DNA of 15,183 nt, taken from the NCBI GenBank assembly GCA_946887065.1, contig CAMPKL010000022.1:1-15183 (forward strand). Direction: 5' to 3'. Shown here piece after piece: positions 7,337 through 14,033 of this stretch. The position numbers were made by a program, and so were the translations under genes. Below the pieces are notes generated by a model, which saw nothing but the letters and a program-made list of their open reading frames with translations, did not search any database and was not told the DNA's origin. Position 1 is the stretch's first letter, and every line of letters starts with the position of its first letter. This DNA comes from an uncultured Bryobacterales bacterium (GTDB taxonomy: Bacteria; Acidobacteriota; Terriglobia; Bryobacterales; UBA6623).

Positions 7337-8092
7337 ATGTCTATTCCTAAGTTCACAACAAACGGAGGCGCCGTAGCCGCCGCCGTGCGAATTCTCCTCA
7401 TCGGAGGGCAGCCCGCGGATGCCTTAGCAGTACAAATGCTGTTTGAAGCTGAAGGATACGAAGTACGCCATCGGTTCCTCGCGGTGGAAGCGATCGGCAT
7501 TCTAGACTCCTGGGAGCCCTCGTTGGTCATGCTTTGCCTGGAGGTGAGCGACATGGACGGCAATGAGTTATGCCGCACCATTCGCGAGAGGTACGCTTTT
7601 CCGATACTAGCCGTGGCTGCGACTCCTGACGAGGAAGCTCTTGTTCGCGCTCTAGACGAAGGCGCAGACGACGTCCTCAGCCTACCGTTGCGAGGTGATG
7701 AGCTCAAGGCCCACGTAAGAGCTCTCGTCCGAAGGTCGTGGTCTGCGGAGATTCATGCACCACAGATAGCTTGCGGGGGGCTACGAATCGACGGAGCGCG
7801 GCGCAAGGCCACAGTAAACGGCGACCCGGTTTCGCTCACCCGTACGGAGTTCGACATCCTGTTATTCCTCGCCGTTCGCCGGGGAATCGTTCAGCCTCAA
7901 CAGGCTATTCTCCGAGCGGTTTGGGGGCTTCACCATGGGCAGTACGTCCAGACATTGCGCGTCCATGTCGGTCACATTCGGCAGAAGATCGAAGCCGATC
8001 CTTCGCGGCCGAAGTACCTCCTGACCGAGCCGGGGATCGGCTACGTATTCGCTGAACCGAATTCAAGGGCCCTTCACGCCGCCCATCGGTGA
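7337..8092 (+). CDS. Orphan OmpR/KdpE-type response regulator with degenerate (aspartate-less) receiver
   Basis: The 251-aa protein has a receiver-like N-terminal domain (res ~17-131) and an OmpR-type winged-helix DNA-binding domain (~145-240). The latter contains LTRTEFDILLFL, RVHVGHIRQKIEADPSRP and LTEPGIGYVF, closest in feel to KdpE. The receiver keeps its fold signatures (DMDG, ALDEGADD) but has lost the phosphorylation chemistry. The acidic pair is Gly23-Gly24, the acceptor Asp is Cys67 (TGC at 7535-7537) in the VMLCLEV strand, the Thr/Ser is Ala94, and the Lys before Pro is Leu116. It therefore probably acts without phosphorylation, as an atypical or pseudo-receiver. No histidine kinase is adjacent. 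A non-conserved ~16-residue N-terminal extension precedes the first strand. The reading frame is intact, so this is not a pseudogene. Confidence 0.88.
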   Translation: MSIPKFTTNGGAVAAAVRILLIGGQPADALAVQMLFEAEGYEVRHRFLAVEAIGILDSWEPSLVMLCLEVSDMDGNELCRTIRERYAFPILAVAATPDEEALVRALDEGADDVLSLPLRGDELKAHVRALVRRSWSAEIHAPQIACGGLRIDGARRKATVNGDPVSLTRTEFDILLFLAVRRGIVQPQQAILRAVWGLHHGQYVQTLRVHVGHIRQKIEADPSRPKYLLTEPGIGYVFAEPNSRALHAAHR

Positions 8093-8098
8093 TAGCTT
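8090..8098 (+). promoter_or_regulatory. Extended -10-like element before the O-methyltransferase start
   Basis: TGA-TAGCTT, an extended -10 pattern overlapping the stop codon of the upstream gene, ends 6 nt before the GTG at 8105. Transcription from it would begin at or next to the start codon. No clear -35 is visible. Confidence 0.25.
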
Positions 8099-8104
8099 GA
8101 AGCG

Positions 8105-8764
8105 GTGTCCAAGCTAACCCCGCTCACCGACGAATTAAATGAATACCTGTGCCGTCATCGCTCCGCCGACGACCCCCTACTCGAACAGCTTCGGGCTGAG
8201 ACCCAGTCTTTGTTCGGCGATGCCAGCCGGATGCAAACAGCCCCTGAGCAGGGCACGTTCCTGCGCCTGCTTACCGCCATCCTAGGAACTAAAACCGCGC
8301 TCGAAATCGGCGTCTTCACCGGCCACAGTTCCATCGAGATCGCCCGCGGGTTAGCGCCGGGCGGCAAGCTGCTCTGTTTTGACGTGAGCGACGAATATAC
8401 ACAGGTGGCCCGGCGCTACTGGGAACGTGCCAGCCTCAGCGACCGCATAGAGTTGAAGCTTGGTTCTGCGGTCGATTCGCTCGCCTCCTTGCCCGCCGAA
8501 ACGTCCATCGATTTCGCCTTCATCGACGCCGACAAGGCCAACTACGTCACCTACTATGAGGCGATCGTCCCGTGTCTTCGCCCCAATGGGGTACTGGCCG
8601 TCGACAACGTCTTATGGAGCGGCCGGGTCATCGATCCCAACGATCAATCGCTCGATACTGTGGCCATCCGCGCCTGCAACGAGCACATCCTGGCCGATGA
8701 TCGCGTCGAATCGGTGATGATGCACGTGGCCGACGGCCTAACGCTCGTCCGCAAGCTGCCCTGA
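8105..8764 (+). CDS. SAM-dependent O-methyltransferase, class I CCoAOMT-like family
   Basis: The 219-aa protein matches the Methyltransf_3 family of cation-dependent catechol-type O-methyltransferases. The SAM site is ALEIGVFTGHSSIEIA (res ~65-80), followed by the CFDVS strand (~91-95). The metal-binding motif is DFAFIDADKANY (~136-147, with Asp141 as ligand) and AVDNVLWSGRV (~165-175, Asp167/Asn168). The length is typical. The substrate cannot be read from sequence; catechols, hydroxylated aromatics or a secondary metabolite are possible. The GTG start has no convincing Shine-Dalgarno, and a -10-like element lies immediately upstream. It follows the response regulator by 12 nt, so read-through transcription is also possible. 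Confidence 0.88.
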   Translation: MSKLTPLTDELNEYLCRHRSADDPLLEQLRAETQSLFGDASRMQTAPEQGTFLRLLTAILGTKTALEIGVFTGHSSIEIARGLAPGGKLLCFDVSDEYTQVARRYWERASLSDRIELKLGSAVDSLASLPAETSIDFAFIDADKANYVTYYEAIVPCLRPNGVLAVDNVLWSGRVIDPNDQSLDTVAIRACNEHILADDRVESVMMHVADGLTLVRKLP

Positions 8765-8781
8765 ACCGCCAGACCTCACAT

Positions 8782-8790
8782 TGCTAAAAT
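8782..8790 (+). promoter_or_regulatory. Extended -10 promoter element of the ribBA-like gene
   Basis: TGC-TAAAAT matches an extended -10 (TGn plus five of six TATAAT bases) and ends 7 nt before the GTG at 8798. The predicted transcription start therefore coincides with the start codon. The 33-nt gap to the preceding gene leaves no room for an FMN riboswitch. Confidence 0.4.
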
Positions 8791-8797
8791 TCGACTA

Positions 8798-9961
8798 GTG
8801 GCTTTCGCAACCATACCTGAAGCGCTGGAAGAGATCCGCGCTGGCCGCATGGTGATCGTTGTCGACGATGAAGATCGTGAAAACGAAGGCGATCTTACCA
8901 TCGCCGCCGAGCACGTCACTCCCGAAGTCATCAACTTCATGGCCACTCACGGCCGCGGCTGGATCTGCCTGGCGCTAACGCCTCAGCGGCTCGACCGTCT
9001 CCAGGTCCCGCTAGCTAGCCCCAACAATACGTCGCGGTTCGGCACTGCGTTCTGCGAACTGATCGACGCTGCGGACGGCATCACGACTGGAATCTCCGCG
9101 GCTGATCGAGCGCATACGATCCAAGTTGCCATCGACCCTGCCTCCGGCCCCAAAGACCTGGCCCGTCCCGGCCACGTCCCGCCGCTTCGTGCTCAACAAG
9201 GCGGCGTCTTGGTCCGCGCCGGTCAAACGGAAGCCTCCGTGGACCTCGCCCGCATGGCCGGTTTGATCCCGGCGGGCGTCATCTGCGAAGTCATGAATGA
9301 GGACGGCACCATGGCTCGCGTGCCTCAACTCGTGGAGTTCTGCCGGCGGCACGGCCTCAAGATGATCAGCGTGGCCGAGCTTATCCGCTATCGGCTGGAA
9401 ACCGAACGTTGCATGGAGCGTTACGCCGAGGGCGACGTCGACACGCGTTTCGGCGTGTTTCGAGCCATCGCCTATCGCAGCCTTCTCGATTCGGAAACTC
9501 ACGTTGCCCTCGTACTCGGCAGCCCCACGGAAGGGGACTCCTGCCTCGTACGGGTGCATTCCAATAACTTCTTTCGCGATGTATTCGGCTCCAGCGACCC
9601 CGATTCGAGGGATTTAATCGATGCTTCGCTAGCCAAGATCGCCGCCGAAGGCTGTGGGGTTTTCGTCTACCTGCATCAGAGCGCCGCTGGCTTCGGCATC
9701 GCGGACATCCCGGGACAAGAACTCGGCAAGATCCAGGTGGACTACCAGGACACCATCGGTCCCATGACGGGGAAACAGACCAGCCGGCTGCAATACCGCG
9801 CCGGAATCGGCGCTCAAATCCTGTCGGAGCTTGGCTTGACTCGCGTCCGCCTGCTCACCAATCGTCCCCGCAAAATCGTCGGGCTTGAAGGCTTCGGCAT
9901 CACGATCTTGGAGCAGACGCCCATCAACGACGGCGCCCGGGTCGAGTTCGACTCGGTTTAA
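8798..9961 (+). CDS. RibBA-type fusion: DHBP synthase with degenerate GTP cyclohydrolase II domain (RibBX-like)
   Basis: The N-terminal half (res ~5-203) is RibB, which makes 3,4-dihydroxy-2-butanone 4-phosphate from ribulose 5-phosphate for riboflavin. [11 protein letters not shown] (23-33), [15 protein letters not shown] (123-127) and [12 protein letters not shown] are intact. The residue aligned with E. coli metal ligand His153 (in GHTEA) is Gln143. The C-terminal half (~215-387) keeps the RibA scaffold (RVHS, DVFGS, GIGAQIL, RLLTN). Its zinc cysteines are replaced by Asn257, Pro268 and Ser270, and EGRGIGL by SAAGFGI. GTP cyclohydrolase II activity is therefore unlikely, resembling the RibBX hybrids known from Proteobacteria. 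A separate RibA would be needed. The GTG start lacks a Shine-Dalgarno. The stop overlaps that of the convergent Fe-S gene. Confidence 0.85.
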   Translation: MAFATIPEALEEIRAGRMVIVVDDEDRENEGDLTIAAEHVTPEVINFMATHGRGWICLALTPQRLDRLQVPLASPNNTSRFGTAFCELIDAADGITTGISAADRAHTIQVAIDPASGPKDLARPGHVPPLRAQQGGVLVRAGQTEASVDLARMAGLIPAGVICEVMNEDGTMARVPQLVEFCRRHGLKMISVAELIRYRLETERCMERYAEGDVDTRFGVFRAIAYRSLLDSETHVALVLGSPTEGDSCLVRVHSNNFFRDVFGSSDPDSRDLIDASLAKIAAEGCGVFVYLHQSAAGFGIADIPGQELGKIQVDYQDTIGPMTGKQTSRLQYRAGIGAQILSELGLTRVRLLTNRPRKIVGLEGFGITILEQTPINDGARVEFDSV

Positions 9962-11844
9962 CCCGTCAGGCGCGCAGCAAGCAGTTCCGCGATATCCATA
10001 ATCTGCACGTCCTGGCGGTTCGCATGTCCCGCTGCGTCGTCAAACATAATTGCGCAGTAGGGGCAGGCCACGGCCACGGTCGTTGCTCCCGTCTTCATCG
10101 CTTGGTCAAAGCGGCCATGATTTACTCGCGTTTGGTCGGAGCGTTTGGAATCATCGGCAATAAACAACTGTCCCCCGCCGGCTCCGCAGCAGGAGGTGCG
10201 CATCTGCCGCTGGTCCATTTCGGCGAGCGGTACGCCCGCCGATTCGAGCAACTGCCGCGGTTCCTTGGTCACTCCCCTGCCCCGCGCGAGGTAACAAGGA
10301 TCGTGATACGTCGTACTTCCTTGCACAACCGGCGCGAGGGAGAGCCGAGGCGACAAGCGGTTCAGCAACTCGGTATGGTGCAACACCTCGATCCCCGCTT
10401 CTCGCCATTTCTCATTCTGTTCATAGTCGACGGCAAAGTTCCGGCAGCAGTGTGGATCACACGTCACCACCTTCTTCGCGCCCGCCTCCAAGATGGAAGC
10501 GATCGCCTTCTCCGCCATCTCCATGTAGAGGTATTCGTTGCCCGTTCTTCTTGCCAAGTCGCCGCAACAGGTCTCTCTCCGCAGTACGCCCCACATCACA
10601 CCCGCAGCGTCAAGCAGCTTCGCCATCGCGCGCGCCACATCGTTCCCGTGCGCGTCGTAGCTGCAGCCGCAACCTAGCCACAACAGCCACTCCTGCGACC
10701 CGTCGTAAATCGGGAAGGGACCGGATTCGATCAATCTGGTCCGCATCTCCTGCGGCGCTCCCCAAGCATTGTGCGGCGAACGCTCCATCGTTCGAAATAA
10801 ATCCGCAAGCTTGTTACTATTTGTCCTTCCCTCGCTCACCAATCCTCGCCGCAGATCGATGATCTTCGCCCCGACGTGTTCGATGCCGACCGGACAAGCT
10901 TGCTCGCAAGCCCCGCACGTCAAGCACTGATATAAATCCTCTTCCGCGACCCAGGCCTTGCCCGCCCGCACGTCCGCCGCCGTTCCCGCCAGGCGGGCGT
11001 CGCGGGCGGACCCTGACAACAGGCCCCGCTGCAGTTGCAAAATAATCTCCTTGGGATCCAGAGAGCCCCCTGTTTGGTTCGGCGGACATACGTCCGTGCA
11101 TCGCCCGCATTCCACACACGCATTTAGGTCGAGAATATCCTTCTTCGAAAGATCACCGAATGCCGCTAGCCCCAGATCGTCGTCATCGTCGTCCCTTAAG
11201 GCGCGAGTGGGACTGGTCAGATCGCTGCCGCGAAAGAAGACAGTGAATGGTCCCAAGAATAGATGGAGGTGCTTCGAATTCGGAATCACCCACAGCATTG
11301 CGAACAGCGAAAGCGTATGCAACCACCAGTTGATTCGCCAGAACGTTGAGCCCGGCTCAAAACCGCCCCACCCCGCCAGGTAGGTTGCCATCAAGGCCAC
11401 AATCAGCGCGGCGACAATCCCCGAACCAGCGGAAACCTTGCCCAGCGCGCGGGGCCGAAAAACAAAGCGTCTCACCGCCAAGCCGACTATGCCGAGCAAG
11501 ACCAACGCGGCCCACGCCGCGGCAAAGCCTCCGTACCAGGATTCGTCCTCACGGGCGTTCTCCAGCCCGGCAAAGCCCGCAGCCAGATGCTCGATGCTCA
11601 CCCAGCCGAACACTAGAAAGCCCCACATCACCAAGGCGTGCAGCACGCCGGCCAGCGGCCGATCGCGTATGACTCGGGATTGGAGGAGAACTTCGCGGAG
11701 AACGCGCTCAAGCCGAGCACGAAGGCCGTCGAACCGCAGATCCCCGGCCGCCTTCGGCAAACCAGCTAGGCGCCGGTACACCTTCCACACGAAATACGAC
11801 AAGCTAGCGATCGCCAAAACGCCCAGCAGCAACGCTTCGACCAT
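9958..11844 (-). CDS. Membrane heme b / iron-sulfur oxidoreductase (EtfD/EMO- or HdrD-like)
   Basis: The 628-aa protein combines a NarI-like membrane domain with a cytoplasmic Fe-S domain. About five hydrophobic segments (res ~2-20, 64-90, 106-123, 142-158, 174-190) carry histidines suited to heme b (H69, H86, H176, H192/194). A linker with six Asp in a row (218-223) follows. Two CxxCxxCxxxCP clusters are at 243-254 and 307-318. CCG domains have CCG at 426-428 and 552-554, as in HdrD, where such motifs bind a catalytic or electron-transfer cluster. This architecture is that of proteins thought to pass electrons between ETF or similar donors and menaquinone. No etfAB or acyl-CoA dehydrogenase is in the window, so the donor is unknown. 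The start is preceded by TATGAT 8 nt upstream and an inverted repeat. Confidence 0.88.
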   Translation of the reverse strand: MVEALLLGVLAIASLSYFVWKVYRRLAGLPKAAGDLRFDGLRARLERVLREVLLQSRVIRDRPLAGVLHALVMWGFLVFGWVSIEHLAAGFAGLENAREDESWYGGFAAAWAALVLLGIVGLAVRRFVFRPRALGKVSAGSGIVAALIVALMATYLAGWGGFEPGSTFWRINWWLHTLSLFAMLWVIPNSKHLHLFLGPFTVFFRGSDLTSPTRALRDDDDDDLGLAAFGDLSKKDILDLNACVECGRCTDVCPPNQTGGSLDPKEIILQLQRGLLSGSARDARLAGTAADVRAGKAWVAEEDLYQCLTCGACEQACPVGIEHVGAKIIDLRRGLVSEGRTNSNKLADLFRTMERSPHNAWGAPQEMRTRLIESGPFPIYDGSQEWLLWLGCGCSYDAHGNDVARAMAKLLDAAGVMWGVLRRETCCGDLARRTGNEYLYMEMAEKAIASILEAGAKKVVTCDPHCCRNFAVDYEQNEKWREAGIEVLHHTELLNRLSPRLSLAPVVQGSTTYHDPCYLARGRGVTKEPRQLLESAGVPLAEMDQRQMRTSCCGAGGGQLFIADDSKRSDQTRVNHGRFDQAMKTGATTVAVACPYCAIMFDDAAGHANRQDVQIMDIAELLAARLTG

Positions 11845-11852
11845 CGCCCTGG

Positions 11853-11858
11853 ATCATA
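11853..11858 (-). promoter_or_regulatory. -10-like hexamer of the Fe-S oxidoreductase gene
   Basis: TATGAT on the - strand (five of six consensus bases) ends 8 nt before the ATG at 11844. No -35 consensus is found 17 nt upstream; that place is occupied by the inverted repeat at 11866-11893. The predicted RNA would have almost no leader. Confidence 0.35.
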
Positions 11859-11865
11859 GCGCAAC

Positions 11866-11893
11866 CGATGCCGGCGGCCGCTCACCGGCATCG
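11866..11893. repeat. Perfect inverted repeat, 9-bp arms, 10-nt spacer; candidate operator
   Basis: CGATGCCGG (11866-11874) and CCGGCATCG (11885-11893) are exact reverse complements. The element is centred where the -35 of the - strand gene would lie and is in the divergent region between that gene and the kinase gene. It could be a dimeric regulator site or a GC-rich hairpin. It is not followed by a T run in either direction, so it is not a typical terminator. The rest of the 218-nt divergent region (11845-12062) holds only a possible 18-codon ORF. Confidence 0.4.
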
Positions 11894-11982
11894 CGGTCCT
11901 TCGGTGCATTTCAATCGAGGAACTAAGTGGTTCTGCCCACCGGCTACAGCGGGCGCGGCTTCCTAGACTTAAAGGCGGAGTA

Positions 11983-12039
11983 ATGGCACTCACCGAAATC
12001 TCCTTCGTCCAGCGTTCCCCCGGCGTCTGGTCGATTTAG
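11983..12039 (+). CDS. Possible 18-codon upstream ORF before the kinase gene
   Basis: ATG at 11983 follows GGCGGAG at a 4-nt spacing and opens an 18-codon frame (MALTEISFVQ... ending in TAG at 12037-12039), 23 nt before the kinase start. The kinase itself has no Shine-Dalgarno. It might be a leader peptide or a chance ORF; there is no composition or conservation evidence. Confidence 0.2.
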   Translation: MALTEISFVQRSPGVWSI

Positions 12040-12062
12040 GGTGGACGCTCAATTACTGCGCG

Positions 12063-13979
12063 ATGAGCTTCGAAATCGGAGATCAGGTCGGGGACTACCG
12101 CATCGTCGGCGCCGTCGGTTCAGGCGGGGCCGGCCGTGTTTTTCGCGTAGAGCACGCCATAACGGGCCGCGTCGAAGCGATGAAGGTTCTACTCGAGACC
12201 CGGGCGGATTCCGAGGCTTCCGCCGAACGCTTCCAACGCGAAATTAAACTCCAGGCCAAACTCGACCATCCAGGCATCGCTTCGGTTCACAACGCGTTCT
12301 GGGCCAAAGAAGAGCTGGTGATGATCATGGAGTTGGTCGGCGGCAGCTCTCTCGACCGGCTCATCGCTGCCGGTCCCGCCAACGTCGAACCGACTTTGCG
12401 CTTCGGCATGCAGTCTCTAGAGGCCTTGGACTACGCCCACCGTCAAGGCGTAACTCACCGTGACGTCAAGCCCGAAAACATCATGGTCACCACCGACGGA
12501 CGAGTCAAGCTCATGGACTTCGGCCTCGCCAAAGAGACCAAAGACCCCAAGCTGACCCAGATGGGCTCCGTCATCGGGTCCGTCTTCTACATATCACCCG
12601 AACAAGCGCGCGGCAGCGCCGATGTGGACCACCGCACCGACGTCTACTCCTTTGGCGCCGTGCTCTACGAGCTCGTCACCGGCCGCAAACCATTCGCGCA
12701 CGAGAACACTTACGCTCTCCTTCAGGCCGCCGTGAACGAGTCGCCGAGGCCGCCGCGCGAGATTCGTCCGGATATGCCGGCAGGGTTGAACAATGCCATC
12801 CTGCGAGCGATGGCCAAGGACCCGGATGACCGCTTTCAGACTGCCGAAGAGTTTCGGCTGGCGCTGCAAGCCTTAGCTCTGAACTCCGACGCCGTCGTCG
12901 ACGCACCTGCCGCGTCCATCGAAGCCGTCTCCGCGCCGCTTACGCCTGAGGCCCGTGCCCAGCAACGTAAGAGAATGTTGTTCGTCGTCGCCGGTCTGAT
13001 CACGGTGATCTATCTTGGCCTCAACTACATCTCCCGCGCGCCCGCTGACGAATCGAACATGCCGGCGGCGGAAGCGGCCAGTGCCGGCCCTGACTTAGGC
13101 GGCTATCGCGCGGTACAGACCATCGCCCTCGGAAGCGCAGCATCGGGGCTCGCCTTCTCGACCGACGCACGGCGCCTCCTGGTCGCCGACGCCGCCGGCG
13201 TCCGCCTGTTTGACGTCGCCGCCGGAGCGGCGCTGGGATCCTTCAACGGGCTTCACGGGCCAGCCCTGGAGACCCACCTTAGCCCCAACGGCCGCTGGGC
13301 TGCCGCTTTTAGCGCGGACAAAGAGGCCCTTCTATGGGACGTTCAAACTTTCGAGGTGTCCCGCCGGCTGACCCACGCGGATCGAGTAACGGCTATCGCC
13401 TTCAGCGGCGACTCGCGATATCTCGCCACCGGCTCGATGGACGGTACCCTCCGAGTCTGGGACCTGCACAACCCGGGCGCATCGGAAGTCTTCAGCGGCC
13501 CGTCTGAAGGCCCTCGGGGCCTGACCTTCAGTCCGACCGCGCCGTTGCTGGCATCCGTCAGCGCCGCAGGCTTGGTGAGTTTCTCAGCGCTCAAACAAAG
13601 CAGCTCCGAGCAACTCGACCAGCCCGTTCCCGGCGCCCAGTTCCTTCGCTTCAGCAACAGCGGATTGGACTTCGTGGCCCACGGCGGCGGATCACTAACA
13701 TTGTGGGATGTTCCTTCGCGCAGTGTTCGCGCCCAAATGGAGATCGGCGATGACGTTCTGTCGATCGATAAATGTACCTCTGGAGCGTGGATCACGCTCA
13801 ACTCGTCTGCCGGGGATCAGCCCGCCGCGGAGTTGCATGATGCACTCGATGGCTCCTTGTTGATCACCATTCCTCACTCCAGCGCGATCACCGCCGGCAG
13901 CTTTGCCTCCGAGTGCAAGTATCTAGCCACAGCGACCGAGGGCGGCACCCTGGCCGTTTGGCAGCCCTCACTTCGCTAG
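12063..13979 (+). CDS. Transmembrane serine/threonine protein kinase with C-terminal WD40 propeller
   Basis: The 638-aa protein has an N-terminal Hanks-type kinase domain (res ~11-270) with a Gly-rich loop GSGGAGRV (19-26), Lys41 in AMKVL, Glu60, HRDVKPEN (132-139), DFG (152-154), SPEQARG and DVYSFG. All catalytic residues are present, so it should be active. A basic stretch (RKR, 302-304) precedes one transmembrane helix (~305-323). Residues ~348-636 divide into seven WD40-like units, the clearest being DRVTAIAFSGDSRYLATGSMDG...RVWDL (~440-467). That is enough for one seven-bladed propeller, expected outside the cytoplasm. It is probably a sensor kinase of the PknB-like group common in Acidobacteria. 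It has no cognate phosphatase or obvious substrate gene nearby. The ATG has no Shine-Dalgarno. Confidence 0.93.
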   Translation: MSFEIGDQVGDYRIVGAVGSGGAGRVFRVEHAITGRVEAMKVLLETRADSEASAERFQREIKLQAKLDHPGIASVHNAFWAKEELVMIMELVGGSSLDRLIAAGPANVEPTLRFGMQSLEALDYAHRQGVTHRDVKPENIMVTTDGRVKLMDFGLAKETKDPKLTQMGSVIGSVFYISPEQARGSADVDHRTDVYSFGAVLYELVTGRKPFAHENTYALLQAAVNESPRPPREIRPDMPAGLNNAILRAMAKDPDDRFQTAEEFRLALQALALNSDAVVDAPAASIEAVSAPLTPEARAQQRKRMLFVVAGLITVIYLGLNYISRAPADESNMPAAEAASAGPDLGGYRAVQTIALGSAASGLAFSTDARRLLVADAAGVRLFDVAAGAALGSFNGLHGPALETHLSPNGRWAAAFSADKEALLWDVQTFEVSRRLTHADRVTAIAFSGDSRYLATGSMDGTLRVWDLHNPGASEVFSGPSEGPRGLTFSPTAPLLASVSAAGLVSFSALKQSSSEQLDQPVPGAQFLRFSNSGLDFVAHGGGSLTLWDVPSRSVRAQMEIGDDVLSIDKCTSGAWITLNSSAGDQPAAELHDALDGSLLITIPHSSAITAGSFASECKYLATATEGGTLAVWQPSLR

Positions 13980-14033
13980 CCTTCTTGCTGGAACCAAGGC
14001 GAGCGCCTATGCTGAAGGTCTCTCGCGAGCTTC

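Noticed and set aside
8765..8797. FMN riboswitch before the riboflavin gene
   Set aside because: The gap is only 33 nt, far too short for an FMN aptamer, and no RFN-like sequence is present.
9011..9559. 182-codon - strand open frame inside the ribBA-like gene
   Set aside because: Shadow of RibB coding; no independent start signal or family resemblance.
10024..10677. 217-codon + strand open frame opposite the Fe-S oxidoreductase
   Set aside because: The - strand frame carries CCG and CxxC motifs across the same bases; the + translation is His/Arg-rich and featureless.
13996..14007. AGGCG/CGCCT short inverted repeat between the kinase gene and rsgA
   Set aside because: The arms are 5 bp with a 2-nt loop and no T run follows; it is neither a usable terminator hairpin nor a distinctive operator.
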